A DNA stretch of 8,897 nucleotides, taken from Bacillota bacterium (GTDB lineage: Bacteria; Bacillota; Sulfobacillia; Symbiobacteriales; Symbiobacteriaceae). Position numbers and translations under genes: made by a program. The first letter of the stretch is position 1; each line of letters opens with the position of its first letter. Location of the stretch: NCBI GenBank assembly GCA_028287415.1, contig JAQBPS010000058.1, positions 1 through 8,897 of the forward strand, in the 5' to 3' direction. Under the pieces are notes generated by a model, which was given only the letters and a program-made list of their open reading frames with translations, was not told the DNA's origin and made no database searches. Shown piece after piece: positions 1 through 5,102 of the stretch.

Positions 1-46
1 GCCATGACGTCATCGGGCTGACGGGAATTGCTAAAGGCGGGGGAAA
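1..46 (-). repeat. Partial copy (copy C) of the two-hairpin repeat, cut by the window edge
   Basis: Read on the + strand, positions 4-46 match the hairpin-1-plus-linker part of the full copy at 71-221. Both share ATGACGTCAT, GGGCTGACG, a CTA(A/G)AGGCGGGG linker and a purine-rich tail. Only one arm of hairpin 1 is inside the window; the other arm would lie to the left. The second hairpin of the repeat does not follow: about 24 unrelated bases (47-70) lead straight into hairpin 1 of the next copy. It therefore looks like a tandem duplication of the hairpin 1/linker half, or a degraded full copy. Confidence 0.6.
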
Positions 47-70
47 GTGCACGAGGGTGTTGCGCGCAGA

Positions 71-221
71 AGCCCCATGACGGCTATGACGTCATGGGGC
101 TGACGAGGATTACTAGAGGCGGGGAAGGGGTGGGAAGGGCAAGCTGCAAACGCCCCGACGCTGCGATTTTAGCGGTCGGGGCGTTTGCTGCGCAGTCGGC
201 GGCGCTCTGCCCCCTTCCCAC
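71..221 (-). repeat. Two-hairpin dispersed repeat, copy A, downstream of the CotF-like gene
   Basis: In the sense of the leftward coat gene, which stops at 222, the order is hairpin 2, linker, hairpin 1. Hairpin 2 pairs 146-158 with 176-188 (13 bp, GCAAACGCCCCGA) around a small CGCT/AGCG inner stem, and an outer 9-bp stem pairs 130-138 with 213-221. Hairpin 1 pairs 71-82 with 90-101 (12 perfect bp) and contains the palindrome TGACGTCA at one shoulder. The same architecture and much of the sequence recur at 5103-5260, with compensatory changes in the stems. The run after hairpin 1 in the leftward sense is TTCTG, so it would be at best a weak intrinsic terminator. No transposase or clear terminal inverted repeat is visible. 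Confidence 0.8.
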
Positions 222-617
222 TTATTTATAGCCATACTCTTGGTCACTCTCAAGGTGGGCCGGCGGGATCTTCGGGTCGGCCGTGCGATACCGGCGCACG
301 AGCGGGGGCTCGGTGAGACCCAGGCTGTCGTGAACCGCCATAAAGCGCTCCCGCACCTCGCGGACCCGCTCCTGCGGCGGCATCTCCACCGGATAATAGC
401 CCCGTACATGCAGGAAGCTGAAGAGCACCTCGTGCACGTGCATCTCCTCGTTCATCATCGCCAGGAAGAACTCACGCATCCCATTGTTTGTCGACTCCAG
501 CGCCGCCTCGCCGTAGAACATCGCCCGGTGCTTGGCCGAATAGAGGCAGTCCTTCAGCCGGTCCGCGTCGGACATCATGCCCAGCGTGCCTTGATTCAGA
601 TCACGGGTTTCCGGCAT
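222..617 (-). CDS. CotF-domain (ferritin-like) spore coat protein
   Basis: A 131-residue protein whose residues of roughly 13-80 fit the coat F domain seen in Bacillus CotF and its many clostridial paralogues. It shows a helical segment with KDCLYSAKHRAMFYGEAALE, then the NNGMREFFLAMMNEEMHVHE helix and a short GYYPV turn. Members of this family are small all-helical spore or coat-associated proteins; the exact role here is not known from sequence. The ATG at 617 is preceded by GGGAGG (626-631) at good spacing. It overlaps the 3' end of the upstream gene by 17 bases in another frame, which suggests translational coupling. A proline- and arginine-rich tail (residues 80-131) follows the domain and has no recognisable motif. 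There is no signal peptide. The gene runs straight into repeat copy A. The family call is good; the coat location is inference from the family. Confidence 0.85.
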   Translation of the reverse strand: MPETRDLNQGTLGMMSDADRLKDCLYSAKHRAMFYGEAALESTNNGMREFFLAMMNEEMHVHEVLFSFLHVRGYYPVEMPPQERVREVRERFMAVHDSLGLTEPPLVRRYRTADPKIPPAHLESDQEYGYK

Positions 618-909
618 TGTGAAGCCCTCCCTGCCAATCCGCGGTCTGGAGCAGACTCTTTGCCTGCTTGGTCACGCTGCCGGGGGCATCCAGCAGCATG
701 AGCATCATGTCGATCCGCCGATGGTGGATCGCTGAGCTCCGCTCCAACAGCTCCTTTGCCTGCCCGTCCTCAGTTTCGGCGGCGTAGTGCTGACACTTTT
801 TAAGCCCCAGGACCTCAATGTCCAGGGCGTGCTTCAGCGAAGCCAACTCCATTTCGGTGAACCGGTCCTCCATCTCCAGACTGGCCAATTCCCGAGCGCT
901 GTGCTCCAT
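601..909 (-). CDS. Small helical protein paired with the CotF-like gene
   Basis: A 102-residue, charged, all-helical protein starting MEHSARELASLEMEDRF and lacking a signal peptide or membrane segment. Its central part (about residues 15-85) has the spacing of two long helices rich in Glu, His and Lys, with LGLKKCQHYAAET followed by KELLERSSAIHHRRIDMML. This resembles the ferritin-like/CotF fold rather than any enzyme. The open frame extends 36 codons upstream into the 3' end of the M20 gene, but that extension has no ribosome site and unlike composition. The ATG at 909 follows GGAGGAGG (923-930) at a rather long 13 bases; an in-frame ATT immediately before it would sit at 10 bases. It overlaps the CotF-domain gene by 17 bases, so the two are probably co-translated and may form a complex. 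I cannot assign a more specific function. Confidence 0.8.
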   Translation of the reverse strand: MEHSARELASLEMEDRFTEMELASLKHALDIEVLGLKKCQHYAAETEDGQAKELLERSSAIHHRRIDMMLMLLDAPGSVTKQAKSLLQTADWQGGLHNAGNP

Positions 910-950
910 AATGCGGGACGCGCCTCCTCCGTTGCAGCCAAGTACATGGT

Positions 951-981
951 TAGTATGGCTGCGCAGCGCCCGCCTTGATAC
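951..981 (-). promoter_or_regulatory. Possible sigma-G (forespore) promoter for the coat gene pair
   Basis: On the minus strand a CATACTA element (957-951) fits the -10 consensus of sigma-G promoters (CATnnTA). GTATCA (981-976) lies 18 bases upstream and approximates the sigma-G -35. Predicted transcription would begin near 944, giving a leader of about 35 bases before the ATG at 909. The -35 matches imperfectly and part of the site overlaps nothing but the short gap after the M20 stop. It fits a sporulation role for the two downstream genes, but two short boxes can arise by chance. Confidence 0.35.
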
Positions 982-989
982 ACCGCCGA

Positions 990-2114
990 TCAGTCGAGGA
1001 TGATCGCCAGCGTCCACTCAGCGAGGTGTGCCAGCTGCGCGACCGGCATGCGCTCACGGGTGGAGTGAATCTCCTCATACCCGACGCCGAGCACCGCCGT
1101 GGCGATGCCATTCCCGTTGAAAATGTTAGCATCGGAACCACCGCCTGTGCTGGCCAGCCGCGGCGTGGCGCCGATCGACTCCGCGGCCCGCTGCGCCCGC
1201 GTGACCGGTGCGGAATCCGCAGCCAGGTTGATGCCGGTGTTGCTGCGCACCACCTCCACTTCGACCGTGCCACCCAGCTCAGCCGCTGCGGCCTCCATGC
1301 TATCTGTCATGTGGGCGATCTGCGCCTCCAGCTTGGTCTTGTCAAGTGAGCGGGTCTCAGCGGCCAGCGTGCAGGTCTCCGGGACGATGTTGGTGCGGCC
1401 CTCCGCCATGATCGAGCCGATGTTGGCGGTGGTCTCGCTGTCGATCCGCAGCAGCTTCATACCGGCAATCGCCCGGGCCGCGATCTGGATCGCGGAGATG
1501 CCCTTCTCCGGCGCAACGCCGGCATGGGCCGCCTTGCCCCGGAACGTCGCATTCAGCTTCGCCGAGGAGGGCGCCTGCGTCACAATCTCGCCGACCGGGC
1601 CGCTGGAGTCGAGCACAAAACCAGACTTGGCGGTGAACCAGCTGTAGTCCAGGTGCTGGGCGCCGAGCAGCCCGACCTCCTCGCAAATCGTGATGCCCAG
1701 CTCGATCACCGGGTGCGGCAGGTTCCGCTCCTTCAGCACCCGAACGGCCTCGATGATGGCGGCAAGGCCGGCGGCGTCGTCGGCGCCCAGGATCGTGCTG
1801 CCGTCGCTCACGACGTACTCGCCCTCGATGCGGGGCTTCACGCCCATGCCCGGCGTGACCCGGTCCATGTGGCTCGAGAACAGCAGCGGCTCGCCGCCGC
1901 TGGTGCCCGGCAGCCGGGCAGAGAGGTTGCCGGTGTTGCCCCCGACCTTGCTGCCCGCGTCATCCTCGTGCACTGCAAAGCCAAGCTCTGAAAGCATGGG
2001 CTTCAGCTTGTCGGCCATCAGCCGCTCCTGGCGGCTGGCGGAGTCGGTCGCGCATAGCTCCATCAGCAGATTCGTGATGCGCTCCTGGTTGACGAGGCCC
2101 CTGGTATAGCCCAT
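990..2114 (-). CDS. PepT-like M20 family metallo-aminopeptidase
   Basis: A 374-residue cytoplasmic di-zinc peptidase of the M20/peptidase T-like group, similar in length to Bacillus YqjE. It is expected to remove amino-terminal residues from short peptides. All the family metal and catalytic residues are visible: H82 and D84 in SSHMDRVTPG, bridging D112 in LGADDAAG, catalytic E145 and metal E146 in ICEEVGLLGA, D169 in VLDSSG, and H350 in EEIHSTRERM. The lid/dimerisation domain lies at about residues 180-290 and includes RGKAAHAG, typical of M20 proteins. The ATG at 2114 follows AGGAGGAG (2124-2131). The start lies only about 40 bases beyond the sodA terminator hairpin with no clear promoter between, so expression may depend on read-through from sodA. 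Whether it acts on tripeptides specifically cannot be told from sequence. Confidence 0.93.
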   Translation of the reverse strand: MGYTRGLVNQERITNLLMELCATDSASRQERLMADKLKPMLSELGFAVHEDDAGSKVGGNTGNLSARLPGTSGGEPLLFSSHMDRVTPGMGVKPRIEGEYVVSDGSTILGADDAAGLAAIIEAVRVLKERNLPHPVIELGITICEEVGLLGAQHLDYSWFTAKSGFVLDSSGPVGEIVTQAPSSAKLNATFRGKAAHAGVAPEKGISAIQIAARAIAGMKLLRIDSETTANIGSIMAEGRTNIVPETCTLAAETRSLDKTKLEAQIAHMTDSMEAAAAELGGTVEVEVVRSNTGINLAADSAPVTRAQRAAESIGATPRLASTGGGSDANIFNGNGIATAVLGVGYEEIHSTRERMPVAQLAHLAEWTLAIILD

Positions 2115-2150
2115 TGGTGTGTGCTCCTCCTAAAATAATGGTCAGAGACC

Positions 2151-2180
2151 CAAAAGAGACCGCCCTTGCGGGCGGTCTCT
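2151..2180 (-). terminator. Intrinsic terminator of sodA
   Basis: In the leftward sense an 11-bp perfect stem AGAGACCGCCC/GGGCGGTCTCT (2180-2170 with 2165-2155) with a GCAA tetraloop is followed by TTTG. The U-run is short, so termination may be incomplete. It sits 18 bases after the sodA stop codon and just before the M20 gene. Confidence 0.75.
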
Positions 2181-2193
2181 GTGCGCAAGGGCG
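2161..2193 (-). promoter_or_regulatory. Alternative hairpin that excludes the sodA terminator
   Basis: CGCCCTTGCG (2161-2170) and CGCAAGGGCG (2184-2193) form a perfect 10-bp inverted repeat around a 13-base loop. The 2161-2170 arm uses bases needed for the loop and one arm of the terminator, so both structures cannot form together. In the leftward transcript the free arm begins 4 bases after the sodA stop codon, where a terminating ribosome would cover it. The layout is that of an attenuator, but a regulatory function is inference. Confidence 0.45.
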
Positions 2194-2197
2194 ATCT

Positions 2198-2815
2198 TTA
2201 GGCCCGTTTGGCAGCGGCGTACTTCTCAGCGACCTTATCCCAGTTGATCACGTTGAAGAAGGCGTTGATGTAGTCAGGGCGCCGATTCTGGTACTTCAGG
2301 TAGTAGGAGTGCTCCCACACGTCCATGCCCAGGATCGGGGTGTCGCCCTTCATGAGCGGGCTGTCCTGGTTCAGGGTGTTGTAGACGGCCAGCTTGCCGT
2401 CCTTGCCGACGACCAGCCAGGCCCAGCCGCTGCCGAACCGGGTGGCACCAGCCTTGCTGAACTGCTCCTTGAAGGTGTCGAAGCTGCCAAACGCACTGCT
2501 GATCTGGTTGGCAAGCTCGCCGGTCGGCTGCTTGCTGCCGCCGGGGGTCATGATCTCCCAGAAGAGGGTGTGGTTGTGGTGACCACCACCGTTGTTGATG
2601 ACAGCCTGGCGGACCGCCTCGGGAACGCCCTGCGTGTTGCGCAAAATAGCCTCGACGTCCTTGCCCTGAAGGTCGGTGTGGGCCTCAAGGGCGGCGTTCA
2701 GGTTGTTGACGTAGGTGGCGTGATGCTTGTCATGGTGGAACTTCATGGTCTCGGCATCAATGTGCGGCTCCAGCGCGTCATACGCGTACGGAAGCGGCGG
2801 CAGCTGATGGGCCAT
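2198..2815 (-). CDS. sodA: Superoxide dismutase, manganese type
   Basis: A 205-residue cytoplasmic superoxide dismutase converting superoxide to hydrogen peroxide and oxygen. The four metal ligands are in place: H27 in [15 protein letters not shown]82 in [12 protein letters not shown]165 and H169 in [20 protein letters not shown]. The Gln in LNQDSPLM (Q150) and the overall pattern point to the Mn rather than the Fe form, although cambialistic enzymes exist. Length and both domains (N-terminal helical hairpin, C-terminal alpha/beta) are complete. The ATG at 2815 is preceded by AAGGAGGGG (2823-2831). It has a promoter-like site about 120 bases upstream, a hairpin in the leader and a terminator just after the stop, so it is mainly its own transcription unit with the M20 gene downstream. 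Confidence 0.97.
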   Translation of the reverse strand: MAHQLPPLPYAYDALEPHIDAETMKFHHDKHHATYVNNLNAALEAHTDLQGKDVEAILRNTQGVPEAVRQAVINNGGGHHNHTLFWEIMTPGGSKQPTGELANQISSAFGSFDTFKEQFSKAGATRFGSGWAWLVVGKDGKLAVYNTLNQDSPLMKGDTPILGMDVWEHSYYLKYQNRRPDYINAFFNVINWDKVAEKYAAAKRA

Positions 2816-2844
2816 CAGAAAACCCCTCCTTGATGTGTGACTCT

Positions 2845-2869
2845 CTGCCGGACTCGATCAGTCCGACAG
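2845..2869 (-). promoter_or_regulatory. Leader hairpin upstream of sodA
   Basis: In the leftward transcript, 2869-2845 folds as a 10-bp stem (CTGTCGGACT with AGTCCGGCAG) around a GATCG loop. It includes one G-U pair that exists only in the sodA-sense RNA, since the opposite strand has A-C there. It ends about 14 bases before the sodA ribosome site. It has no U-run, so it is more likely an mRNA-stability or translation element than a terminator. Confidence 0.4.
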
Positions 2870-2931
2870 TGGAAACTCTCACCCAAAAGACTACGCCTTT
2901 CGGGGGAGAAATTCAACTATGGAGCAGAGAA

Positions 2932-2940
2932 AGTATACCA
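2932..2940 (-). promoter_or_regulatory. Probable extended -10 promoter of sodA
   Basis: On the minus strand TGGTATACT (2940-2932) is a good extended -10 element for the main vegetative sigma factor. No convincing -35 box lies 16-18 bases upstream, which extended -10 promoters can tolerate. It would give a leader of about 110 bases before sodA. The surrounding 60 bases are clearly more AT-rich than the rest of the window. Confidence 0.4.
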
Positions 2941-3057
2941 ATACCTACGTAAATACCATGCAGCCCATGGTGAATCTGGGATTGCGGCCTCCCAATGTTT
3001 GTCGCATGAGCACAGGTTAGGATACGGATTGCGGACCTCGAGCATGCACCGGGCGCG

Positions 3058-3083
3058 AAAAAGCCACCGGCTGTGCCGGTGGC
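3058..3083 (-). terminator. Intrinsic terminator of the STAS gene
   Basis: In the leftward sense, GCCACCGGC (3083-3075), loop ACA, GCCGGTGGC (3071-3063) and TTTTT (3062-3058) form a classic rho-independent terminator. It begins 5 bases after the STAS stop codon. It isolates the STAS gene from the sodA promoter region. Confidence 0.88.
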
Positions 3084-3088
3084 CCGAA

Positions 3089-3433
3089 TCAGGATGCGGT
3101 GCTTGCCAGGTCCAGTGCGCTGTCCAGGTCTGTCTGCAAATCGAGCGCCCCGTCGATCATGGTAATTCGCAGCAGTTCCCGCACGAACGGCCTGCCTCCG
3201 CAGCAAACCAGCCGCCCGCCCCTCTGCTCAGCGATGCGCTGAAGCTCCAGCAAGGCCGACATGCCCGCCGCGTACATCCGCTCGACACCGGATATATCCA
3301 GAACCAGGAACAAGCGACCGTCTTCGATGATCGCTGCCACAATCTCGCGCAGTTCGACAGAGGCCGGCGCGTCCAGGTCGCCGGCGAGAAATAGAATGGT
3401 CGCGCCCTGAATCTCCAACGCTTCAATCACCAA
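3089..3433 (-). CDS. STAS-domain protein, anti-sigma-factor-antagonist-like, lacking the phosphoserine
   Basis: A single STAS domain of about 114 residues, the size of SpoIIAA and RsbV. The family pattern is clear: an N-terminal strand, LAGDLDAP, then LFLVLDISGVERMYAAGMSALLELQ, followed by GGRLVCCGGRPFVRELL. Such proteins normally bind an anti-sigma kinase and are switched off by phosphorylation of a serine in DSSG. Here that motif reads YAAG (about residues 54-57), so the phosphorylated Ser and its neighbours are replaced. No kinase partner gene is adjacent. The start is uncertain. A TTG at 3451 gives a 120-residue version with no ribosome site, whereas AAGGTGG (3442-3448) sits 8 bases before the TTG at 3433 and 11 before a GTG at 3430. 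It is a monocistronic unit divergent from uridine kinase. The sigma-regulator role is inference; other single STAS proteins act in stressosome-like or lipid systems. Confidence 0.85.
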   Translation of the reverse strand: MVIEALEIQGATILFLAGDLDAPASVELREIVAAIIEDGRLFLVLDISGVERMYAAGMSALLELQRIAEQRGGRLVCCGGRPFVRELLRITMIDGALDLQTDLDSALDLASTAS

Positions 3434-3452
3434 ACGATACACCACCTTCAAC

Positions 3453-3481
3453 TTGCGTACGTGGAAACGGTGAGCGATAAT
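3453..3481 (+). promoter_or_regulatory. Probable vegetative promoter of udk
   Basis: TTGCGT (3453-3458), a 17-base spacer and GATAAT (3476-3481) match the sigma-A consensus well. The site lies about 48 bases before the udk ATG. It also lies in the short divergent gap in front of the STAS gene. Confidence 0.6.
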
Positions 3482-3528
3482 CAGATGATGGGCAAGCGCC
3501 CGTTTTGGAATCCAAGGAGGTTAATTTT

Positions 3529-4149
3529 ATGACCCCGAAGGCGGTCATCGCCATAGCGGGCGGCACCGGCTCCGGTAAGACAACATTCGCCAACCGAATT
3601 GTCGACCAGCTGCCCCACCACGTAACGCTGCTCACACATGACGCCTACTACAGGGACAACCCTCACCTGTCTTATGAAAACCGCTGCCAGCTAAATTACG
3701 ACCATCCGGACTCCTTTGACACCGACCTGTTTGCACTGCATGTGGAGGCGCTCAAGTCGGGGGCCGCCGTGGAGCGTCCGGTCTACAACTTCAGCACGCA
3801 CCTGCGGGAGGACTTCACCGTTCGCGTTGAGCCGCTGGACATTGTCCTGGTGGAGGGAATCCTGATCCTGGAGAACCCGACGCTGCGCAAGCTGTTCGAC
3901 CTCAAGATTTTTGTCGATACCGATGCAGACGTGCGGATTCTGCGCCGTATCACCCGGGACATTCAGGAGCGGGGACGCACGCTCGACTCGGTGGTGGGCC
4001 AGTACCTCGATACGGTCAAGCCGATGCACGAGGCATTCGTGGAGCCGACCAAACGATACGCCCATGTGATCATTCCCGAGGGCGGCTATAATGAAGCAGG
4101 CTTTGACGTAATCATGGCCCGGATACGGCACCTGGCCTACAACGTGTAG
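3529..4149 (+). CDS. udk: Uridine kinase
   Basis: A 206-residue uridine/cytidine kinase of the phosphoribulokinase/uridine kinase P-loop family, which phosphorylates uridine and cytidine to UMP and CMP in pyrimidine salvage. Visible motifs in order are the Walker A GGTGSGKTT (residues 11-19), the substrate-site DAYYRD, NYDHPDSFDTDL, the YNFSTH strand, the VEGILIL Walker-B-like strand, and the lid IRRITRDIQERGR-type arginines (seen here as RILRRITRDIQERGRT). Length matches the usual 205-215 residues. The ATG at 3529 follows a strong AAGGAGG (3514-3520) at 8 bases; an in-frame ATG at 3505 has no ribosome site and was not chosen. The gene appears monocistronic, with its own promoter. No convincing intrinsic terminator follows immediately. 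The strongest downstream hairpin is about 190 bases away in the nfu leader. Confidence 0.95.
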   Translation: MTPKAVIAIAGGTGSGKTTFANRIVDQLPHHVTLLTHDAYYRDNPHLSYENRCQLNYDHPDSFDTDLFALHVEALKSGAAVERPVYNFSTHLREDFTVRVEPLDIVLVEGILILENPTLRKLFDLKIFVDTDADVRILRRITRDIQERGRTLDSVVGQYLDTVKPMHEAFVEPTKRYAHVIIPEGGYNEAGFDVIMARIRHLAYNV

Positions 4150-4180
4150 TAAGAACTTATTATTCCAAAAAATACCATGA

Positions 4181-4197
4181 TTGACCATTGATGTCAA
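4181..4197. promoter_or_regulatory. Small inverted repeat, possible operator
   Basis: TTGAC (4181-4185) and GTCAA (4193-4197) form a 5-bp inverted repeat with a 7-base spacer in an AT-rich stretch after udk. It lies 40-85 bases upstream of the proposed nfu promoter. The arms are short and it may be chance. Confidence 0.2.
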
Positions 4198-4237
4198 GAG
4201 TTTCTGCTGATTCTTTACGCATGCCCCGGTTGCTATC

Positions 4238-4266
4238 TTTCCGGACAACAGGGCATGTGGTACACT
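4238..4266 (+). promoter_or_regulatory. Probable extended -10 promoter for nfu
   Basis: TGGTACACT (4258-4266) is an extended -10 element, with a weak -35 TTTCCG (4238-4243) at 17 bases. Transcription from here would start about 4273 and produce a leader of roughly 190 bases before nfu. Confidence 0.45.
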
Positions 4267-4465
4267 GAGCGCGGGGACTGTAACACGTCCCGATATGCTC
4301 AGGCGGAGAATCACTACCGCCGGCTATTGCGGTTATTCCCCCCTGCCCAGGCAGGGGTGTTTCGAGTCTGTGCGGTTTGATCGGTTTCATTAACCGAACT
4401 CCCCGGTGTGGCGCCGGGAATACTGATTACGGTCTCCTGTCCTATTTGTGCGGGGGTGAACTAGT
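4267..4465 (+). promoter_or_regulatory. Structured nfu leader or unidentified RNA
   Basis: This gene-free stretch holds five successive hairpins. They are: (1) GAGC...GCTC (4267-4300) enclosing GGGAC/GTCCC; (2) GGCGG/CCGCC (4302-4321); (3) CCCCTGC/GCAGGGG (4340-4357) with a CCAG loop, followed by TGTTTCG and thus a weak terminator candidate; (4) TCGGTT/AACCGA (4381-4397); (5) CCCGGTG/CGCCGGG (4402-4418). The heptamer TGCGGTT occurs twice (4328-4334 and 4371-4377). It does not match the conserved cores of the riboswitch classes I know (TPP, FMN, SAM, cobalamin, lysine, glycine, T-box). It may be an attenuated leader of nfu or a separate small RNA. The 4150-4237 part shows only the small inverted repeat and AT-rich sequence. 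Confidence 0.4.
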
Positions 4466-4699
4466 ATGTCTGACGAAACCCTGTATCAGCGTGTTGACCG
4501 GGCCCTCGACCAGATCCGGCCGGCCATCCGGATGGACGGCGGCGAAGTCGAGCTGGTGGAGATTGAGGAAGGCGTCGCCAAGGTTCGTATGATGGGCGCC
4601 TGCGGCGGCTGCCCCATGAGCACCATGACACTTAAGATGGGCATCGAGCGGGCCATCCGCCAGGCGGTGCCGGAAGTGAAGGCTGTCGAGGCGATCTAG
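4466..4699 (+). CDS. nfu: NifU-like (Nfu) Fe-S cluster carrier protein
   Basis: A 77-residue stand-alone NifU C-terminal (Nfu) domain, the short form common in Firmicutes, which carries and delivers Fe-S clusters in the cytoplasm. The family signature is intact: RPAIRMDGGEVELVEI, then the cluster-binding CxxC (C46 and C49 in MGACGGCPMSTMTL), then a C-terminal helix and EVKAVEAI. The two cysteines of a dimer pair would hold one 4Fe-4S cluster. The ATG at 4466 follows GGGGGTGA (4452-4459) at 6 bases. No isc or suf genes are beside it. Together with SodA nearby it belongs to oxidative-stress and metal-centre upkeep, but the two genes are not in one operon. A long hairpin-rich leader precedes it. 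Confidence 0.93.
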   Translation: MSDETLYQRVDRALDQIRPAIRMDGGEVELVEIEEGVAKVRMMGACGGCPMSTMTLKMGIERAIRQAVPEVKAVEAI

Positions 4700-4712
4700 T
4701 CTAAAGCGTTCT

Positions 4713-4732
4713 GGGGGGGCGAGAGCCCCCTC
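4713..4732 (+). terminator. GC-rich hairpin between nfu and the membrane protein gene
   Basis: GGGGGC (4715-4720), a GAGA loop and GCCCCC (4725-4730) form a tight stem 14 bases after the nfu stop, extendable by a G-U and a G-C pair. There is no U-run after it, so it is more likely an mRNA 3'-end stabiliser or weak attenuator than a full terminator. Confidence 0.45.
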
Positions 4733-4762
4733 AGCTTGTGTCATTGGGGAGGCGAAGGGGCC

Positions 4763-5089
4763 GTGTCGGAAGAGCGGGACCGCCTGGACGCACAGCTTCA
4801 GCAGCGGTTGCAGTGGGAGAAGGAACTGAACGCTCGGGTCCACAAACACATGGGCATGAGTGCAGCCGTTTTGGGACTTGTGGCCACAATTGTGGCCCTG
4901 ATCCGCATCCCGGCGATGTTCGGGGTGTCAGTCGGGCAGACGTTCGGCATTCTCGGCATGTGGATACCCGTGGTGTTCGTGATTCTGGCGGTTGGCGCTC
5001 TCGCCAGCGTCGGCACCACCCGGCTGCTGCAGGGCGTCGAATGGGTAGTCAATCTGTTCCGAGGCAACAAAAAGGAGATCGGCAAGTAG
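4763..5089 (+). CDS. Small membrane protein of unknown function
   Basis: I do not recognise this 108-residue protein. It has a charged amphipathic N-terminus (residues 1-30, SEERDRLDAQLQQRLQWEKEL, coiled-coil-like). Two hydrophobic segments of helix length follow: about residues 32-50 (MSAAVLGLVATIVALIRI) and about 63-85 (GILGMWIPVVFVILAVGALA). The tail ends basic (NLFRGNKKEIGK), consistent with both ends in the cytoplasm. There is no cleavable signal peptide. The GTG at 4763 follows GGGGAGG (4746-4752) at 10 bases; a longer frame from 4736 has a poorer start. It lies 63 bases after nfu, separated by a GC hairpin, and may be co-transcribed. A 6-bp hairpin (ATCGGC/GCCGAT, 5078-5094) spans its stop codon. 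Repeat copy B follows. Confidence 0.75.
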   Translation: MSEERDRLDAQLQQRLQWEKELNARVHKHMGMSAAVLGLVATIVALIRIPAMFGVSVGQTFGILGMWIPVVFVILAVGALASVGTTRLLQGVEWVVNLFRGNKKEIGK

Positions 5090-5102
5090 CCGATTAATCA
5101 AA

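Noticed and set aside
1..221. Insertion sequence or CRISPR array
   Set aside because: No transposase frame, no clear terminal inverted repeats and no regularly spaced direct repeats. The repeats fit a two-hairpin unit instead.
910..1017. N-terminal extension of the small helical gene upstream of 909
   Set aside because: It runs into the 3' end of the M20 gene, has no ribosome site and reads as Arg/Gly-rich shadow sequence, whereas GGAGGAGG stands in front of the internal start.
2114..2833. A 239-codon + strand open frame across sodA
   Set aside because: It is antisense to a complete, unmistakable sodA. Composition is that of a reverse-strand shadow.
3505..3528. Upstream ATG for udk
   Set aside because: The strong AAGGAGG at 3514-3520 lies inside this extension and points to the ATG at 3529, where the family N-terminus also begins.
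3691..4314. A 207-codon minus-strand open frame across udk
   Set aside because: It is antisense to uridine kinase, with no ribosome site or recognisable domain.
4340..4380. tRNA-like T-arm (GTTTCGAGTC) in the nfu leader
   Set aside because: The flanking bases do not form the 5-bp T stem, and no acceptor or anticodon stem can be drawn.
4267..4465. Known riboswitch or T-box in the nfu leader
   Set aside because: The conserved cores I can recall (including the T-box TGGNACC and the TPP, FMN, SAM and cobalamin boxes) are absent. Left as an unidentified structured leader.
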